Shown piece after piece: positions 8,205 to 16,043 of a DNA stretch of 41,891 nucleotides. Below the pieces are notes generated by a model that saw only the letters and a list, made by a program, of their open reading frames with translations, made no database searches and was not told the origin of the DNA. The stretch lies in NCBI GenBank assembly GCA_002292015.1, contig DBBD01000051.1, forward strand, positions 1 to 41,891, written 5' to 3'. Origin of the DNA: Firmicutes bacterium UBA993 (lineage in GTDB: Bacteria > Bacillota > Dethiobacteria > DTU022). Position 1 is the stretch's first letter; every line of letters starts with the position of its first letter. The position numbers and the translations under genes were made by a program.

Positions 8205-8492
8205 ATGAATCTCAAACCCCTTTCAGACAGAGTTGTAGTAAAGGTGTTGGAGGCGGAAGAAAAAACTGCCAGCGGTATCGTTTTACCTGATAAGGCAAAA
8301 GAAAAGCCGCAGGAAGGCGAGGTAATGGCTGTCGGAACAGGTAAAGTGCTTGAAAACGGCAACCGGACGGAGATGGATGTCAAAGTTGGCGACAAAGTGA
8401 TTTTTTCCCGCTACGCCGGAACTGAAGTGAAGGTTAAGGGCGACGAGTACCTGATTCTGAGGCAGGACGATATCCTGGCTCTCATCAAATAA
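8205..8492 (+). CDS. groES: Co-chaperonin GroES
   Basis: Ten-kilodalton co-chaperonin that caps the GroEL ring in the cytosol. 95 residues, full length. Start MNLKPLSDRVVVKVLE, the mobile-loop region EEKTASGIVLPDKAKEKP and the end GDEYLILRQDDILALIK are standard. ATG 8205 is preceded by AGGAGG (8191-8196); the longer open frame from 8160 reads through the CIRCE operator and is not coding. 34 bp upstream of groEL in a two-gene operon under CIRCE control. Confidence 0.97.
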   Translation: MNLKPLSDRVVVKVLEAEEKTASGIVLPDKAKEKPQEGEVMAVGTGKVLENGNRTEMDVKVGDKVIFSRYAGTEVKVKGDEYLILRQDDILALIK

Positions 8493-8526
8493 TCATCTTA
8501 AAAATTATGAAGGAGGTTTAAAAAAT

Positions 8527-10161
8527 ATGGCTAAGCAGATTATTTATGAAGAAGAAGCCCGGCGGGCGCTCGAAAGAGGCGTAAACGCCCTGGCTAATAC
8601 CGTAACCGTAACATTGGGCCCGAAAGGCCGCAATGTTGTGCTCGACAAGAAATTCGGCTCACCCCAGATTACTAACGATGGTGTCACCATCGCCCGCGAA
8701 ATTGAGCTGGAGGATCCCTTTGAAAACATGGGTGCCCAGCTGGTAAAAGAGGTAGCGACCAAAACCAATGATGTTGCCGGGGACGGCACCACCACCGCTA
8801 CTCTTTTGGCCCAGGGCATTATCCGTGACGGTTTAAAGAATGTGGCAGCCGGCGCAAACCCGATGCTGATGAAACGCGGGATCGAAAAAGCAGTTGCTGT
8901 GGCGCTGAAAGAACTGGAGCAGATGAGCAAGCCGGTCGAAACCAAGGAAGATATTTCGCAGGTTGCCGCTATTTCTGCCAGCGACGAAACTATCGGCGAA
9001 CTGATTGCCGAAGCGATGGAAAAGGTCGGCAAAGATGGCGTAATCACTGTTGAAGAATCAAAAGGCTTTACCACCGACCTCAAAGTAGTAGAAGGGATGC
9101 AGTTTGATCGCGGTTATATCTCCCCTTACATGGTAACCGATACTGAAAAGATGGAAGCAGTGCTGGAAGATCCCTTCATTCTGCTCACCGATCGTAAAGT
9201 CAGCAACATTCACGAGTTACTGCCTCTGCTGGAGAAGATTGTTCAGAAGGGCAAAAACCTGCTTGTGATTGCCGAAGACGTTGAAGGCGAAGCACTGGCT
9301 ACCCTGGTAGTCAATAAGCTGCGCGGAACCTTTACCTGCGTGGCTGTTAAGGCTCCCGGTTTTGGTGATCGCCGCAAGGCAATGCTCGAAGATATTGCTG
9401 TTCTGACGAACGGCAAGGTGATATCTGAAGATCTCGGTATCGATATGAAGAATGTCGAAATAGACATGCTTGGACATGCCCGCCAGGTTCGGATCAGCAA
9501 GGAAGAAACGGTGATCGTTGATGGTGGCGGAAGCTCAGAGGAGATTAAGAAGCGTATCGCCCAAATCAGGGTCCAGATTGAAGATACTACCTCTGATTTT
9601 GACCGTGAAAAGCTGCAGGAGCGGTTGGCCAAGTTGGCCGGCGGCGTAGCGGTAATTGAGGTTGGCGCAGCTACCGAAACTGAAATGAAAGAGAAGAAAA
9701 TGCGAATTGAAGATGCACTATCCGCAACCCGCGCTGCGGTCGAGGAAGGGATCGTGCCTGGTGGCGGTATTGCCTATCTGAGTATTACCAGTGGGCTTGC
9801 TGAGCTCGAAAAAGAACTGGAAGGCGACGCCTTAACCGGCCTGATGCTTGTCAAGCGTGCCTTAGAAGATCCGGTACGCGTAATTGCTGACAATGCCGGC
9901 GCCGAAGGCTCTGTTGTAGTGGAGAAAATCAAGTCGATGGATAAGGGAACCGGCTTCAATGCTTTAACCAGCAAATTTGAAAACATGATGGCTGCCGGCA
10001 TTGTTGACCCGGCTAAAGTAGCCCGTTCCGCGATCCAGAATGCGGCCAGCATCTCGGCTCTCTTCCTGACCACCGAAGCAGTGGTAACTGACCTGCCGGA
10101 AAAAAATAGCGGCGGAATGCCCGGTGGTGGTATGCACGGCGGCGGAATGCCGATGATGTAA
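8527..10161 (+). CDS. groEL: Chaperonin GroEL
   Basis: Sixty-kilodalton chaperonin forming the double-ring folding chamber. 544 residues, full length. Landmarks: TLGPKGRNVVLDKKFG and the ATP-binding GDGTTTATLLAQ near residues 87-98, the apical segment GYISPYMVTD, the RAAVEEGIVPGGG block and the flexible Gly/Met-rich tail (GGMPGGGMHGGGMPMM). AGGAGGT at 8511-8517 precedes ATG 8527. Second gene of the CIRCE-controlled operon, followed by a strong terminator. Confidence 0.98.
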   Translation: MAKQIIYEEEARRALERGVNALANTVTVTLGPKGRNVVLDKKFGSPQITNDGVTIAREIELEDPFENMGAQLVKEVATKTNDVAGDGTTTATLLAQGIIRDGLKNVAAGANPMLMKRGIEKAVAVALKELEQMSKPVETKEDISQVAAISASDETIGELIAEAMEKVGKDGVITVEESKGFTTDLKVVEGMQFDRGYISPYMVTDTEKMEAVLEDPFILLTDRKVSNIHELLPLLEKIVQKGKNLLVIAEDVEGEALATLVVNKLRGTFTCVAVKAPGFGDRRKAMLEDIAVLTNGKVISEDLGIDMKNVEIDMLGHARQVRISKEETVIVDGGGSSEEIKKRIAQIRVQIEDTTSDFDREKLQERLAKLAGGVAVIEVGAATETEMKEKKMRIEDALSATRAAVEEGIVPGGGIAYLSITSGLAELEKELEGDALTGLMLVKRALEDPVRVIADNAGAEGSVVVEKIKSMDKGTGFNALTSKFENMMAAGIVDPAKVARSAIQNAASISALFLTTEAVVTDLPEKNSGGMPGGGMHGGGMPMM

Positions 10162-10202
10162 GGTATGACATTACCCGGCTTTCTTTAAGCCGGTCAAGCT
10201 CA

Positions 10203-10239
10203 GACCCCTGTATATTTTTGTAGCAGGGGTCTTTTTTTT
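10203..10239 (+). terminator. Rho-independent terminator after groEL
   Basis: GACCCCTG (10203-10210) pairs with CAGGGGTC (10224-10231), followed by eight T (10232-10239). A second GC-rich hairpin without a T tract (CCGGCTT at 10175-10181 with AAGCCGG at 10187-10193) lies just upstream and may protect the 3' end. Confidence 0.93.
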
Positions 10240-10289
10240 GCAATAAATTGGTGCTGTCAATAATATTGATCCTTTCAATAAATTGATGC

Positions 10290-10347
10290 TCGACATTGTT
10301 CTGCCGGACTATTATAATCAGTTCAACTGTTTAAATATTAACAGTTG
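10290..10347 (+). promoter_or_regulatory. Promoter with overlapping inverted-repeat operator before acyl-CoA dehydrogenase
   Basis: TCGACA (10290-10295), 17-bp spacer, TATAAT (10313-10318) is a strong SigA-type promoter. A perfect 8-bp inverted repeat CAACTGTT (10324-10331), 8-nt spacer, AACAGTTG (10340-10347) lies exactly where transcription should begin, so a dimeric repressor bound there would block initiation. Upstream, an imperfect 15-bp direct repeat (CAATAAATTGRTGCT at 10241-10255 and 10276-10290) and a 13-nt palindrome (TCAATA-A-TATTGA, 10257-10269) add further symmetry. The cognate regulator is not identified. Confidence 0.65.
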
Positions 10348-10374
10348 CAAACAATGTTCTGGAGGTGGTCACTG

Positions 10375-11523
10375 GTGATCGATTTTTCGTTAACCGAAGA
10401 ACAGCAAGTAATACAGAAGATGGCGCGCGATTTTGCCCAGTCCGAGATAGCTCCGCATGCGGCTGAATTTGATCGCAGCGGGGATTACCCGGAAGAAATT
10501 GTAAAGAAGGCTTTTCAGGCCGACCTGGTATATGGGGTTGTCCCGGAACAGTACGGAGGAGGAGGCCTTGGCGCCCTTGATCAATTGTTAATTGCCGAAG
10601 AGCTTTCCGCCGCCTGTGCCGGGATTGGCAGCTGTATTGCGATCAACAGCCTGGCGGCAATTCCCTTGATCTATTTTGGCAGTGTCAAACAGAAAGCGGA
10701 ACTGCTGGCTAAAATCTGCGCGGAAGAGAAGAAAATGGCGCTTTGTGTTACCGAACCCGGAGCCGGTTCCGACGTGGCTTCGATCAGCAGTACAGCAAAA
10801 AAGAATGGCGCCAAATATATAATCAGCGGCAGTAAAACTTTTATCACCAACGGTGGAGTAGCCGACTACTATATTGTTTTTGCTTCGGTGGATCGCAAGC
10901 TGGGGCACAAGGGGATCACCGCTTTTTGGGTGCCCGCGGATCTACCGGGAGTAGCGGTAGGCAAGAAGGAAGACAAAATGGGGCAGCGTGCCGCCAATAC
11001 AACCGATGTGGTCTTTGATCAGGTAGAAATTCCGGAAGACTATCGGATCGGTGAGGAGAGGCAGGGCTTCAAGATTATTATGCAGACTTTTAACCATTCG
11101 AGGCCGGGTGTGGGCGCTTCTGCCGTGGGGGTAGCCCGCAGCGCCATGGAATATGCCCTTAAATACGCCGCGGAGCGGGAACAGTTTGGTCTGCCGATCC
11201 TGATGCACCAGGCGGTCATGTTCATGGTGGCCGATATGGCCCGGGATATTGAAGCCGGCAGGCTTCTGGCCTGGCAGGCGGCCTGGAAAGGAAGCCAGGG
11301 TTTGGATAATTCCAAAGAAGCTGCAATTGCCAAGGTATTCTGCGGCGACATGGTGATGCGGGTTACCACTGATGCAGCCCAGGTATTGGGCGGTTACGGG
11401 TATATCAAGGATTACCCGGTGGAAAAGCTGATGCGGGACGCCAAGGTTTTTCAGATTTACGAGGGAACAGCCCAGATTCAGAGACTGCTGATCGGCCGTG
11501 CGTTGATGAAAGATCTTTTTTAA
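10375..11523 (+). CDS. Acyl-CoA dehydrogenase
   Basis: FAD flavoenzyme that desaturates an acyl-CoA at C2-C3 and passes electrons to ETF. 382 residues. It has the family blocks CVTEPGAGSDVAS, KTFITNGGVADYY, the REQFGLPILMHQ segment, QVLGGYGYIKDYPVEKLMRDAK and IYEGTAQIQR, in which the Glu of YEG is the catalytic base of short-chain/butyryl-type enzymes. GTG 10375 with GGAGGT (10361-10366) is preferred over the upstream TTG at 10345, which lies in the operator. Monocistronic: a promoter/operator precedes it and a terminator follows. Chain-length specificity unknown; neither etfAB nor a thiolase is adjacent. Confidence 0.93.
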   Translation: MIDFSLTEEQQVIQKMARDFAQSEIAPHAAEFDRSGDYPEEIVKKAFQADLVYGVVPEQYGGGGLGALDQLLIAEELSAACAGIGSCIAINSLAAIPLIYFGSVKQKAELLAKICAEEKKMALCVTEPGAGSDVASISSTAKKNGAKYIISGSKTFITNGGVADYYIVFASVDRKLGHKGITAFWVPADLPGVAVGKKEDKMGQRAANTTDVVFDQVEIPEDYRIGEERQGFKIIMQTFNHSRPGVGASAVGVARSAMEYALKYAAEREQFGLPILMHQAVMFMVADMARDIEAGRLLAWQAAWKGSQGLDNSKEAAIAKVFCGDMVMRVTTDAAQVLGGYGYIKDYPVEKLMRDAKVFQIYEGTAQIQRLLIGRALMKDLF

Positions 11524-11588
11524 TAGCAAATCTGAGTTCGTTGTAAAGTTGATCGGCAGTTGATGTTTCTGTTATTTGCCGGGAATAC

Positions 11589-11631
11589 GGGGAAACGGAA
11601 ATTTTAGGATCCGTTTCCCCGATCTGTTTTT
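11589..11631 (+). terminator. Rho-independent terminator after acyl-CoA dehydrogenase
   Basis: Perfect 11-bp stem GGGGAAACGGA (11589-11599) with TCCGTTTCCCC (11610-11620), 10-nt loop, then GATCTGTTTTT. Confidence 0.85.
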
Positions 11632-11692
11632 AAAGGCTATCGGGCCACCGGGTGGTAAAAGGGGAAAGGTTAAATTTTACCCCTCACCCTGA

Positions 11693-11797
11693 CCCTCTCC
11701 CTGAGGGCTGAGGGGACTTATAAGGTGCTCCTCACCCCGAGGGAGAAGGGATTTATAGGGTGGTCTTCTCCCCGAAGGAGAGGGGATTCGTAAGGTA
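11693..11797. repeat. Three tandem 35-bp degenerate palindromic repeats
   Basis: Three head-to-tail 35-bp units at 11693-11727, 11728-11762 and 11763-11797, each with a C-rich arm, a G-rich arm and an end like GGRWTTRTARGGTG. Units two and three agree at about 26 of 35 positions. Each can fold into a short hairpin (for example CTCCCC-GAA-GGAG). A related C-rich stretch (CCCCTCACCCTGACC, from 11680) precedes the first. The array ends three bases before the trpB stop codon (minus strand). The composition resembles the CCCTCACCCT/CCCTCTCC intergenic repeats seen in many bacterial genomes. The remaining 11632-11692 shows nothing else. Confidence 0.75.
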
Positions 11798-11799
11798 GA

Positions 11800-13164
11800 T
11801 TAATTTCCCAGCATTTCGTTTAGCCTGGCAATCGATTTGTCGATCATTTCCTGCGGGTAATCGACATCTTTGATCTGGCCAGCCAGGTAGTCGTCGTAAG
11901 CAGTCATGTCAAAGTGACCGTGGCCGCTCAAATTGAAGAGGATAGTTTTTTTCTCTCCTGCTTCTTTGCATTCCAGGGCCAGATCGATTGCGCCTTTAAT
12001 GGCATGAGACGATTCCGGAGCAGGAACAATACCTTCAGTTTTAGTGAAGGTGAGCGCTGCTTCGAAAGCGCCTTGCTGGCCGACTGCGCGCGCTTCCATC
12101 AGGTTGTCGTGATAGAGGCGGCTTAAGATCGGGGACTGGCCGTGATAGCGAAGGCCGCCGGCGTGAATGCCGGGAGGCATAAAGTTGTGTCCCAGGGTAT
12201 ACATTTTCAGCAGTGGAGTCAGGCCGGCCACATCTCCAAAGTCATAGGTGAATTTTCCCTTGGTAAAGGTTGGGCAGGCAGCAGGTTCAACGCCGATACA
12301 ACGCACTTTTTTATTGTCGCGCAGATTGTCGTGAATGAAGGGCAAAGCAATGCCGGCAAAATTGCTGCCGCCGCCGCAACAACCGATGACATAATCAGGA
12401 TACTCACCGACAACGGCCAACTGTTTTTTAGCCTCCTGGCCGATGATTGTCTGGTGCAACATGACATGATTTAGCACGCTGCCCAGGGAATAGTTGGTGT
12501 CGTCCCTGCCGGCGGCATCTTCAACGGCTTCACTGATAGCGATGCCTAAGCTGCCCAGGGTATCAGGGTCGGAGGCTAGGATATCGCGACCGGATTTGGT
12601 TAGGTTGGTAGGGCTGGCATGGACCGTGGCGCCAAACATCTCCATCATTGATCGGCGGTAGGGTTTTTGACCGTAGCTTACTTTTACCATGTAAACCTCA
12701 CATTCCAACTCAAAGTAATTGCAGGCCATGGCCAGTGAGCAGCCCCATTGCCCGGCTCCGGTTTCGGTGGCGAGGCGCTTTTTGCCTTCCTGTTTGCTAT
12801 AGTAGGCCTGGGGCACGGCCGTGTTCGGCTTGTGACTACCGGTTGGGCTTACCCCCTCATGTTTATAGTAAATCTTAGCTGGTGTATCCAGTTCCCGTTC
12901 CAGGTTATAAGCTCTGTAAAGCGGGCTTGGTCTCCACAGGCTGTAAATTTCCAATACCGCTTCAGGGATATCAATAAATCTCTCTTGAGAAACTTCCTGC
13001 ATGATTAAGCCCATAGGGAAAATAGCTTTTAAATCGTCCGGCCCAATTGGCTGTTTCGTTCCCGGGTGCAGCGGCGGATCCAGCGCTGTCGGTAAATCGG
13101 CTTGAATGTTATACCATTGGCGAGGCATCTCTTTTAGGGGCAAAGTAATTATTCGTTCTTTCAT
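11800..13164 (-). CDS. trpB: TrpB2-type tryptophan synthase beta chain
   Basis: PLP enzyme condensing indole with serine to tryptophan. 454 residues, longer than canonical TrpB (about 400) as is typical of the TrpB2 branch, with the extended N-terminus (LPTALDPPLHPGT). PLP lysine is Lys112 in GSHKPNTA; the phosphate loop is CCGGGSNFAG; WRPSPLYRA and TETGAGQWGCS are also conserved. ATG 13164 has AGGAGG 8 nt upstream. No trpA or other trp gene is nearby, so it probably acts on free indole or as the stand-alone beta chain. It is preceded by a T-box leader with a UGG (Trp) specifier, which supports a real role in tryptophan supply. Confidence 0.93.
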   Translation of the reverse strand: MKERIITLPLKEMPRQWYNIQADLPTALDPPLHPGTKQPIGPDDLKAIFPMGLIMQEVSQERFIDIPEAVLEIYSLWRPSPLYRAYNLERELDTPAKIYYKHEGVSPTGSHKPNTAVPQAYYSKQEGKKRLATETGAGQWGCSLAMACNYFELECEVYMVKVSYGQKPYRRSMMEMFGATVHASPTNLTKSGRDILASDPDTLGSLGIAISEAVEDAAGRDDTNYSLGSVLNHVMLHQTIIGQEAKKQLAVVGEYPDYVIGCCGGGSNFAGIALPFIHDNLRDNKKVRCIGVEPAACPTFTKGKFTYDFGDVAGLTPLLKMYTLGHNFMPPGIHAGGLRYHGQSPILSRLYHDNLMEARAVGQQGAFEAALTFTKTEGIVPAPESSHAIKGAIDLALECKEAGEKKTILFNLSGHGHFDMTAYDDYLAGQIKDVDYPQEMIDKSIARLNEMLGN

Positions 13165-13202
13165 TTTGATTCCTCCTTGTTTTTAAACGCTTAATTTGGC
13201 AA

Positions 13203-13519
13203 ACAAAAAAACTCCCGTCCGGGGACGAGAGTTATTCGCGGTACCACCCTGGTTACCTGCCTTAGCAGGTCACTTTATCAGGCGCAAGACAGCAACTTAG
13301 AGCATACTAGCTTAGACCTGCTTTCTTTTATCGGTGAAAGTTCCGACCGGGTCTACTTGCGCCTTAACGCTTTCAGCCGGTACCTCTCAGGAGCCATTCA
13401 CATGGCGCATCGACACCGGACTCACAGCTTCGGAAGTTTTCCCTCCTCAATCCGGCTCTCTGGGCCGATCCAATCCACACTACTAGTTCCTGTCATCGGC
13501 AGTTTTATATTCTCTTTGG
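13203..13519 (-). promoter_or_regulatory. T-box riboswitch (Trp specifier UGG) upstream of trpB
   Basis: On the minus strand the leader holds the stem I features AGTA and AGAGAG, a specifier-loop candidate GAA-TGG-C (TGG at plus positions 13396-13394), and the canonical T-box AGGGTGGTACCGCG (plus 13250-13237) immediately before a terminator hairpin. Uncharged tRNA-Trp is expected to pair with the specifier and the T-box and favour read-through into trpB. The T-box block is unmistakable; the specifier assignment rests on position and on agreement with the downstream gene. Confidence 0.93.
13204..13232 (-). terminator. T-box-controlled terminator
   Basis: Read on the minus strand, ACTCTCGTC pairs with GACGGGAGT (plus 13232-13211, tetraloop CCCG, one G-U pair) and is followed by seven T. 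The 5' arm follows the T-box sequence by 4 nt, as required for the terminator/antiterminator switch. Confidence 0.9.
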
Positions 13520-13525
13520 TTCCAA

Positions 13526-13554
13526 ACACTAACACAGAGCGTTGGAGATGTCAA
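13526..13554 (-). promoter_or_regulatory. Promoter of the T-box/trpB transcript
   Basis: On the minus strand: TTGACA (plus 13554-13549), 17-bp spacer, TAGTGT (plus 13531-13526) preceded by TGT, an extended -10. It lies just after the stop codon of the upstream DUF2148 gene, so trpB is transcribed separately. Confidence 0.75.
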
Positions 13555-13572
13555 GAAAAATTATAATATTTT

Positions 13573-14094
13573 TTAGCGGTCGAAGTAAATGTTTTTACCG
13601 GTGGCTGATAAAGGCACACCGATGGCAATTTCACCATCGATCATCTTCGTGCGCAGGGCAGAAACCCCGATGCGGTACATGATCCGATTATCAGCGTTAA
13701 ACAGCGCAGCTGTTTTTACTGCAGAACCGAGGGCAATGCCCAGATCGACAAGACGCCAGGCGCAAAGCGGTCCACTGAACTCTGGTCCGGCCCGAAAGTG
13801 GTTGCTCATCTCGCTGCAGTTTTCAAAGCCGCAGGCACCACAGTTAGAGCCCAGGTGAACCGGTTTTTTGAGGCTCAAGAGGAGGACGGCTCCGGAATCT
13901 TTAACATTCTTTCCGTCACGATCATAATTCGGTTTTCCGCTTTCTTCTCCGTACTTAACCATATCGGCACTTAGACGGTCAATATCGGAGCCATGAATAA
14001 CTTTAATTTCGATATAATCCTTGCCGACCGCTTTTGGGGCTGTGCGGGCAGCCAGGGCCATCAGAGCGGAAACAGTTCTCAGCTCTTCCTGCAT
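13573..14094 (-). CDS. DUF2148 ferredoxin-like iron-sulphur protein
   Basis: 173-residue protein of the DUF2148 type found in anaerobes. The central cysteine block NCGACGFENCSEM with a further GPLCAW cysteine is the typical putative 4Fe-4S ligand set, followed by a glycine-rich DLGIALGSAVKTAALFN helix region and the conserved end IGVPLSATGKNIYFDR. Function is unknown; a redox role is usually assumed. The frame extends upstream to 14178, but ATG 14094 with AAGGTGG 6 nt upstream gives the compact family start (MQEELRTVSALMALAART). It stands alone, between the trpB T-box promoter and the purine leader. Confidence 0.85.
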   Translation of the reverse strand: MQEELRTVSALMALAARTAPKAVGKDYIEIKVIHGSDIDRLSADMVKYGEESGKPNYDRDGKNVKDSGAVLLLSLKKPVHLGSNCGACGFENCSEMSNHFRAGPEFSGPLCAWRLVDLGIALGSAVKTAALFNADNRIMYRIGVSALRTKMIDGEIAIGVPLSATGKNIYFDR

Positions 14095-14351
14095 GGCGCA
14101 CCACCTTCGGGAAAATAATATATTAAAATCAGGCAAAAGCCGTAAATAGATGGTATCAGAAGCTCTTGCTGAATTCAAGTAAATTGGCGGACTGGAATAT
14201 TTGTCAGATCAGGCAGGATTATCTCGGCTCACTGGCGAAAAAAAGATTTGGAGGTTGGGCGCTATGATTTTGGTCAAGGTGCAGCCTTCAAAAACCCGGT
14301 GAAGGGCAAGACAGCACTTCGTTGTCAGGGAAAAAGTTAAATGCATATCTA
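14095..14351. other. Intergenic stretch without an assignable element
   Basis: Divergent spacer between the DUF2148 gene and the purine riboswitch. A weak candidate promoter for the purine leader is TTGTCA (14322-14327), 18-bp spacer, TATCTA (14346-14351), but its start would fall inside the hairpin at 14352-14374, so I do not annotate it. A TATGAT at 14263-14268 has no -35 partner. I looked for a guanine aptamer (none of its conserved loops is present) and for tRNA; neither is seen. Confidence 0.4.
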
Positions 14352-14508
14352 TCGTTAAAAGAATGTTTTAACGAGGGAAAGTGCGCCTAGGGTTCCGCTT
14401 CTGGAGGCATAGTCAGGCAGGCAGAAGGGCTGGTCCGAGTGGCGTAGGCATCGATGGTAAAGGGTTAAGCGACTAGCTCCGGATGTCACACCGAAGGGAG
14501 AAAAGCCC
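14352..14508 (+). promoter_or_regulatory. ykkC-class riboswitch, probably PRPP-sensing, upstream of purB
   Basis: The conserved ykkC core is present in order: CTAGGGTTCCG (14387-14397), GGTCCGAG (14432-14439), the P1 closing pair GCGCC/GGCG (14383-14387 and 14441-14444), and the 3' block ACACCGAAGGGAG-AAAAGCCC (14488-14508). A perfect 9-bp hairpin (TCGTTAAAA with TTTTAACGA, 14352-14374) sits just 5'. ykkC RNAs include guanidine-I, ppGpp and PRPP sensors with the same core; PRPP-type members precede purine biosynthesis genes, which is the context here. Subtype is therefore an inference from the operon; the class is well supported. Confidence 0.85.
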
Positions 14509-14562
14509 AGGCGGGTAGGTTTCGCTCGATGCCTATCTGCCCGGGCTTATCAATTCTGTTTA
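14503..14562 (+). terminator. Riboswitch-controlled terminator before purB
   Basis: AAGCCCAGGCGGGTAGG (14503-14519) pairs with the complementary arm 14532-14548 over 17 positions with one mismatch and two G-U pairs, 12-nt loop, followed by a modest T-rich run. Its first six bases are the AAGCCC of the aptamer, so ligand-bound aptamer and terminator are mutually exclusive: binding should switch the operon on, as known for PRPP riboswitches. Confidence 0.75.
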
Positions 14563-14695
14563 GCGCTGCCGGTAAGCGGCACAAGCGATGAGAAAACCAC
14601 AGACAAACGCCGTCGGCAAAAGTGGCAGTGAAAGACTGTGCCCCTACAGTTAAAAAAATCGGCCGGTGCAAACGGCCCGGATAGGGTGAATGATC

Positions 14696-15991
14696 ATGAT
14701 CGAACGTTATACCGGTGTTGCCATGGGCCGGATTTGGAGTCTGGAAAACCGCTATCAAAAATATTTAGATGTGGAAATCCTGGCCTGCGAAGCCTGGGCG
14801 GAGTTGGGGGTGATCCCCAGGGAAGCCGCGGATTTAATTGCCGCTAAGGCCGGCTTTGATATCGGGCGGATCGATGTCCTGGAAAAAGAGACGAGACACG
14901 ATGTGGTTGCCTTTACCCGGTCTGTCGCCGAATCGCTGGGTGCCGAAAGCCGCTATTTTCATTACGGACTAACCTCTTATGATGTCGTCGACACGGCCCT
15001 CTCAGTTTTATTGGTTGAGGCGGCAGCGCTGCTTAAAGCCGGCCTGGCCGAGTTTGATCAGGTGCTCGCCGAACAGGCTTTGCGCTACAAATACACCCCG
15101 ACCATCGGGCGAACACACGGTGTTCACGCCGAGCCAACGAGTCTCGGCCTTAAATTTGCGCTCTGGTTGGCCGAAAACCGCAGGAACATCAGGCGCTTAG
15201 AACAGGCAACCGAGACAGTTCGAGTAGGAAAAATATCCGGCGCTGTCGGCAACTATGCCCATATTGATCCCTTTATCGAGGATTATGTCTGTCGTAAGCT
15301 CGGCTTAGAGACGGCGGCGGTTTCCACCCAGGTTTTACAGCGCGATCGGCATGCCGAATATGTTGCCACCCTGGCCCTGATCGGGGCCACCCTGGAAAAG
15401 ATTGCCCTAGAAATCCGTAATTTGCAGCGCACAGAGATCAGAGAACTGGAAGAACCATTTTACAGCGGCCAAAAAGGGTCGTCAGCAATGCCGCACAAGA
15501 GAAATCCCGTAACAGCGGAAAAAATTTGTGGTCTGGCCCGCCTCTTGCGCGGTTATGCTGTAACGGCATTAGAAAACGTGGCCCTTTGGCATGAGCGCGA
15601 TATTTCCCACTCGTCGGTGGAAAGGGTAATCCTGCCCGACAGCACTATTGTATTAGATCACATGCTGCAGCAGACGGTCAAAATGGTCCGCGATCTAGCG
15701 GTAAACGAAAAACAGCTGACTGCAAACCTTGATCTGACTAGCGGCTTAATCTATTCGCAGCGGGTTTTATTAGCCCTGGTGGAAAGCGGTTTAGCGCGCG
15801 AAGAGGCCTATGACCTGGTGCAAGGCTACGCGATGCAGGCCTGGGAGGGTGGTCGGCATTTTCGTGACCGCTTATTGGCAGATCAGTTAATTACCGGGAA
15901 ACTGGGGCGCGAAAAACTGGAAGAGTGCTTTAATCCCGCTTATTACCTGCAAAGGATCGATTATATCTACCAGCGCCTGGGACTTATCTGA
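14696..15991 (+). CDS. purB: Adenylosuccinate lyase
   Basis: Catalyses two fumarate eliminations in purine synthesis (SAICAR to AICAR, adenylosuccinate to AMP). 431 residues. Visible motifs: GLTSYDVVDTALS (Tyr where Ser is usual), TIGRTHGVHAEP with the general acid/base His, and the fumarase-superfamily signature GSSAMPHKRNP with the mobile catalytic serine loop. AGGGTGA at 14683-14689 abuts ATG 14690 but is 6 nt before ATG 14696, so the second ATG is the start. First gene of the purine operon, behind the riboswitch and a spacer of about 130 bp. Confidence 0.96.
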   Translation: MIERYTGVAMGRIWSLENRYQKYLDVEILACEAWAELGVIPREAADLIAAKAGFDIGRIDVLEKETRHDVVAFTRSVAESLGAESRYFHYGLTSYDVVDTALSVLLVEAAALLKAGLAEFDQVLAEQALRYKYTPTIGRTHGVHAEPTSLGLKFALWLAENRRNIRRLEQATETVRVGKISGAVGNYAHIDPFIEDYVCRKLGLETAAVSTQVLQRDRHAEYVATLALIGATLEKIALEIRNLQRTEIRELEEPFYSGQKGSSAMPHKRNPVTAEKICGLARLLRGYAVTALENVALWHERDISHSSVERVILPDSTIVLDHMLQQTVKMVRDLAVNEKQLTANLDLTSGLIYSQRVLLALVESGLAREEAYDLVQGYAMQAWEGGRHFRDRLLADQLITGKLGREKLEECFNPAYYLQRIDYIYQRLGLI

Positions 15992-16043
15992 TGCGTAAGA
16001 TCTTAAACTGAAACAGCTTAATTGCTAATGGAGGGGAGGCGCA

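Noticed and set aside
8544..9083. Long serine-rich open frame opposite groEL
   Set aside because: Shadow of the biased groEL codons; no ribosome site or protein-like composition. The same holds for other antisense frames over hppA, purD, ligA and the oxidoreductase genes.
10108..10161. Gly/Met-rich repeat at the end of groEL
   Set aside because: Normal flexible GroEL C-terminal tail.
14180..14351. Possible guanine riboswitch in tandem with the ykkC-class element
   Set aside because: None of the conserved purine-aptamer loop sequences is present.
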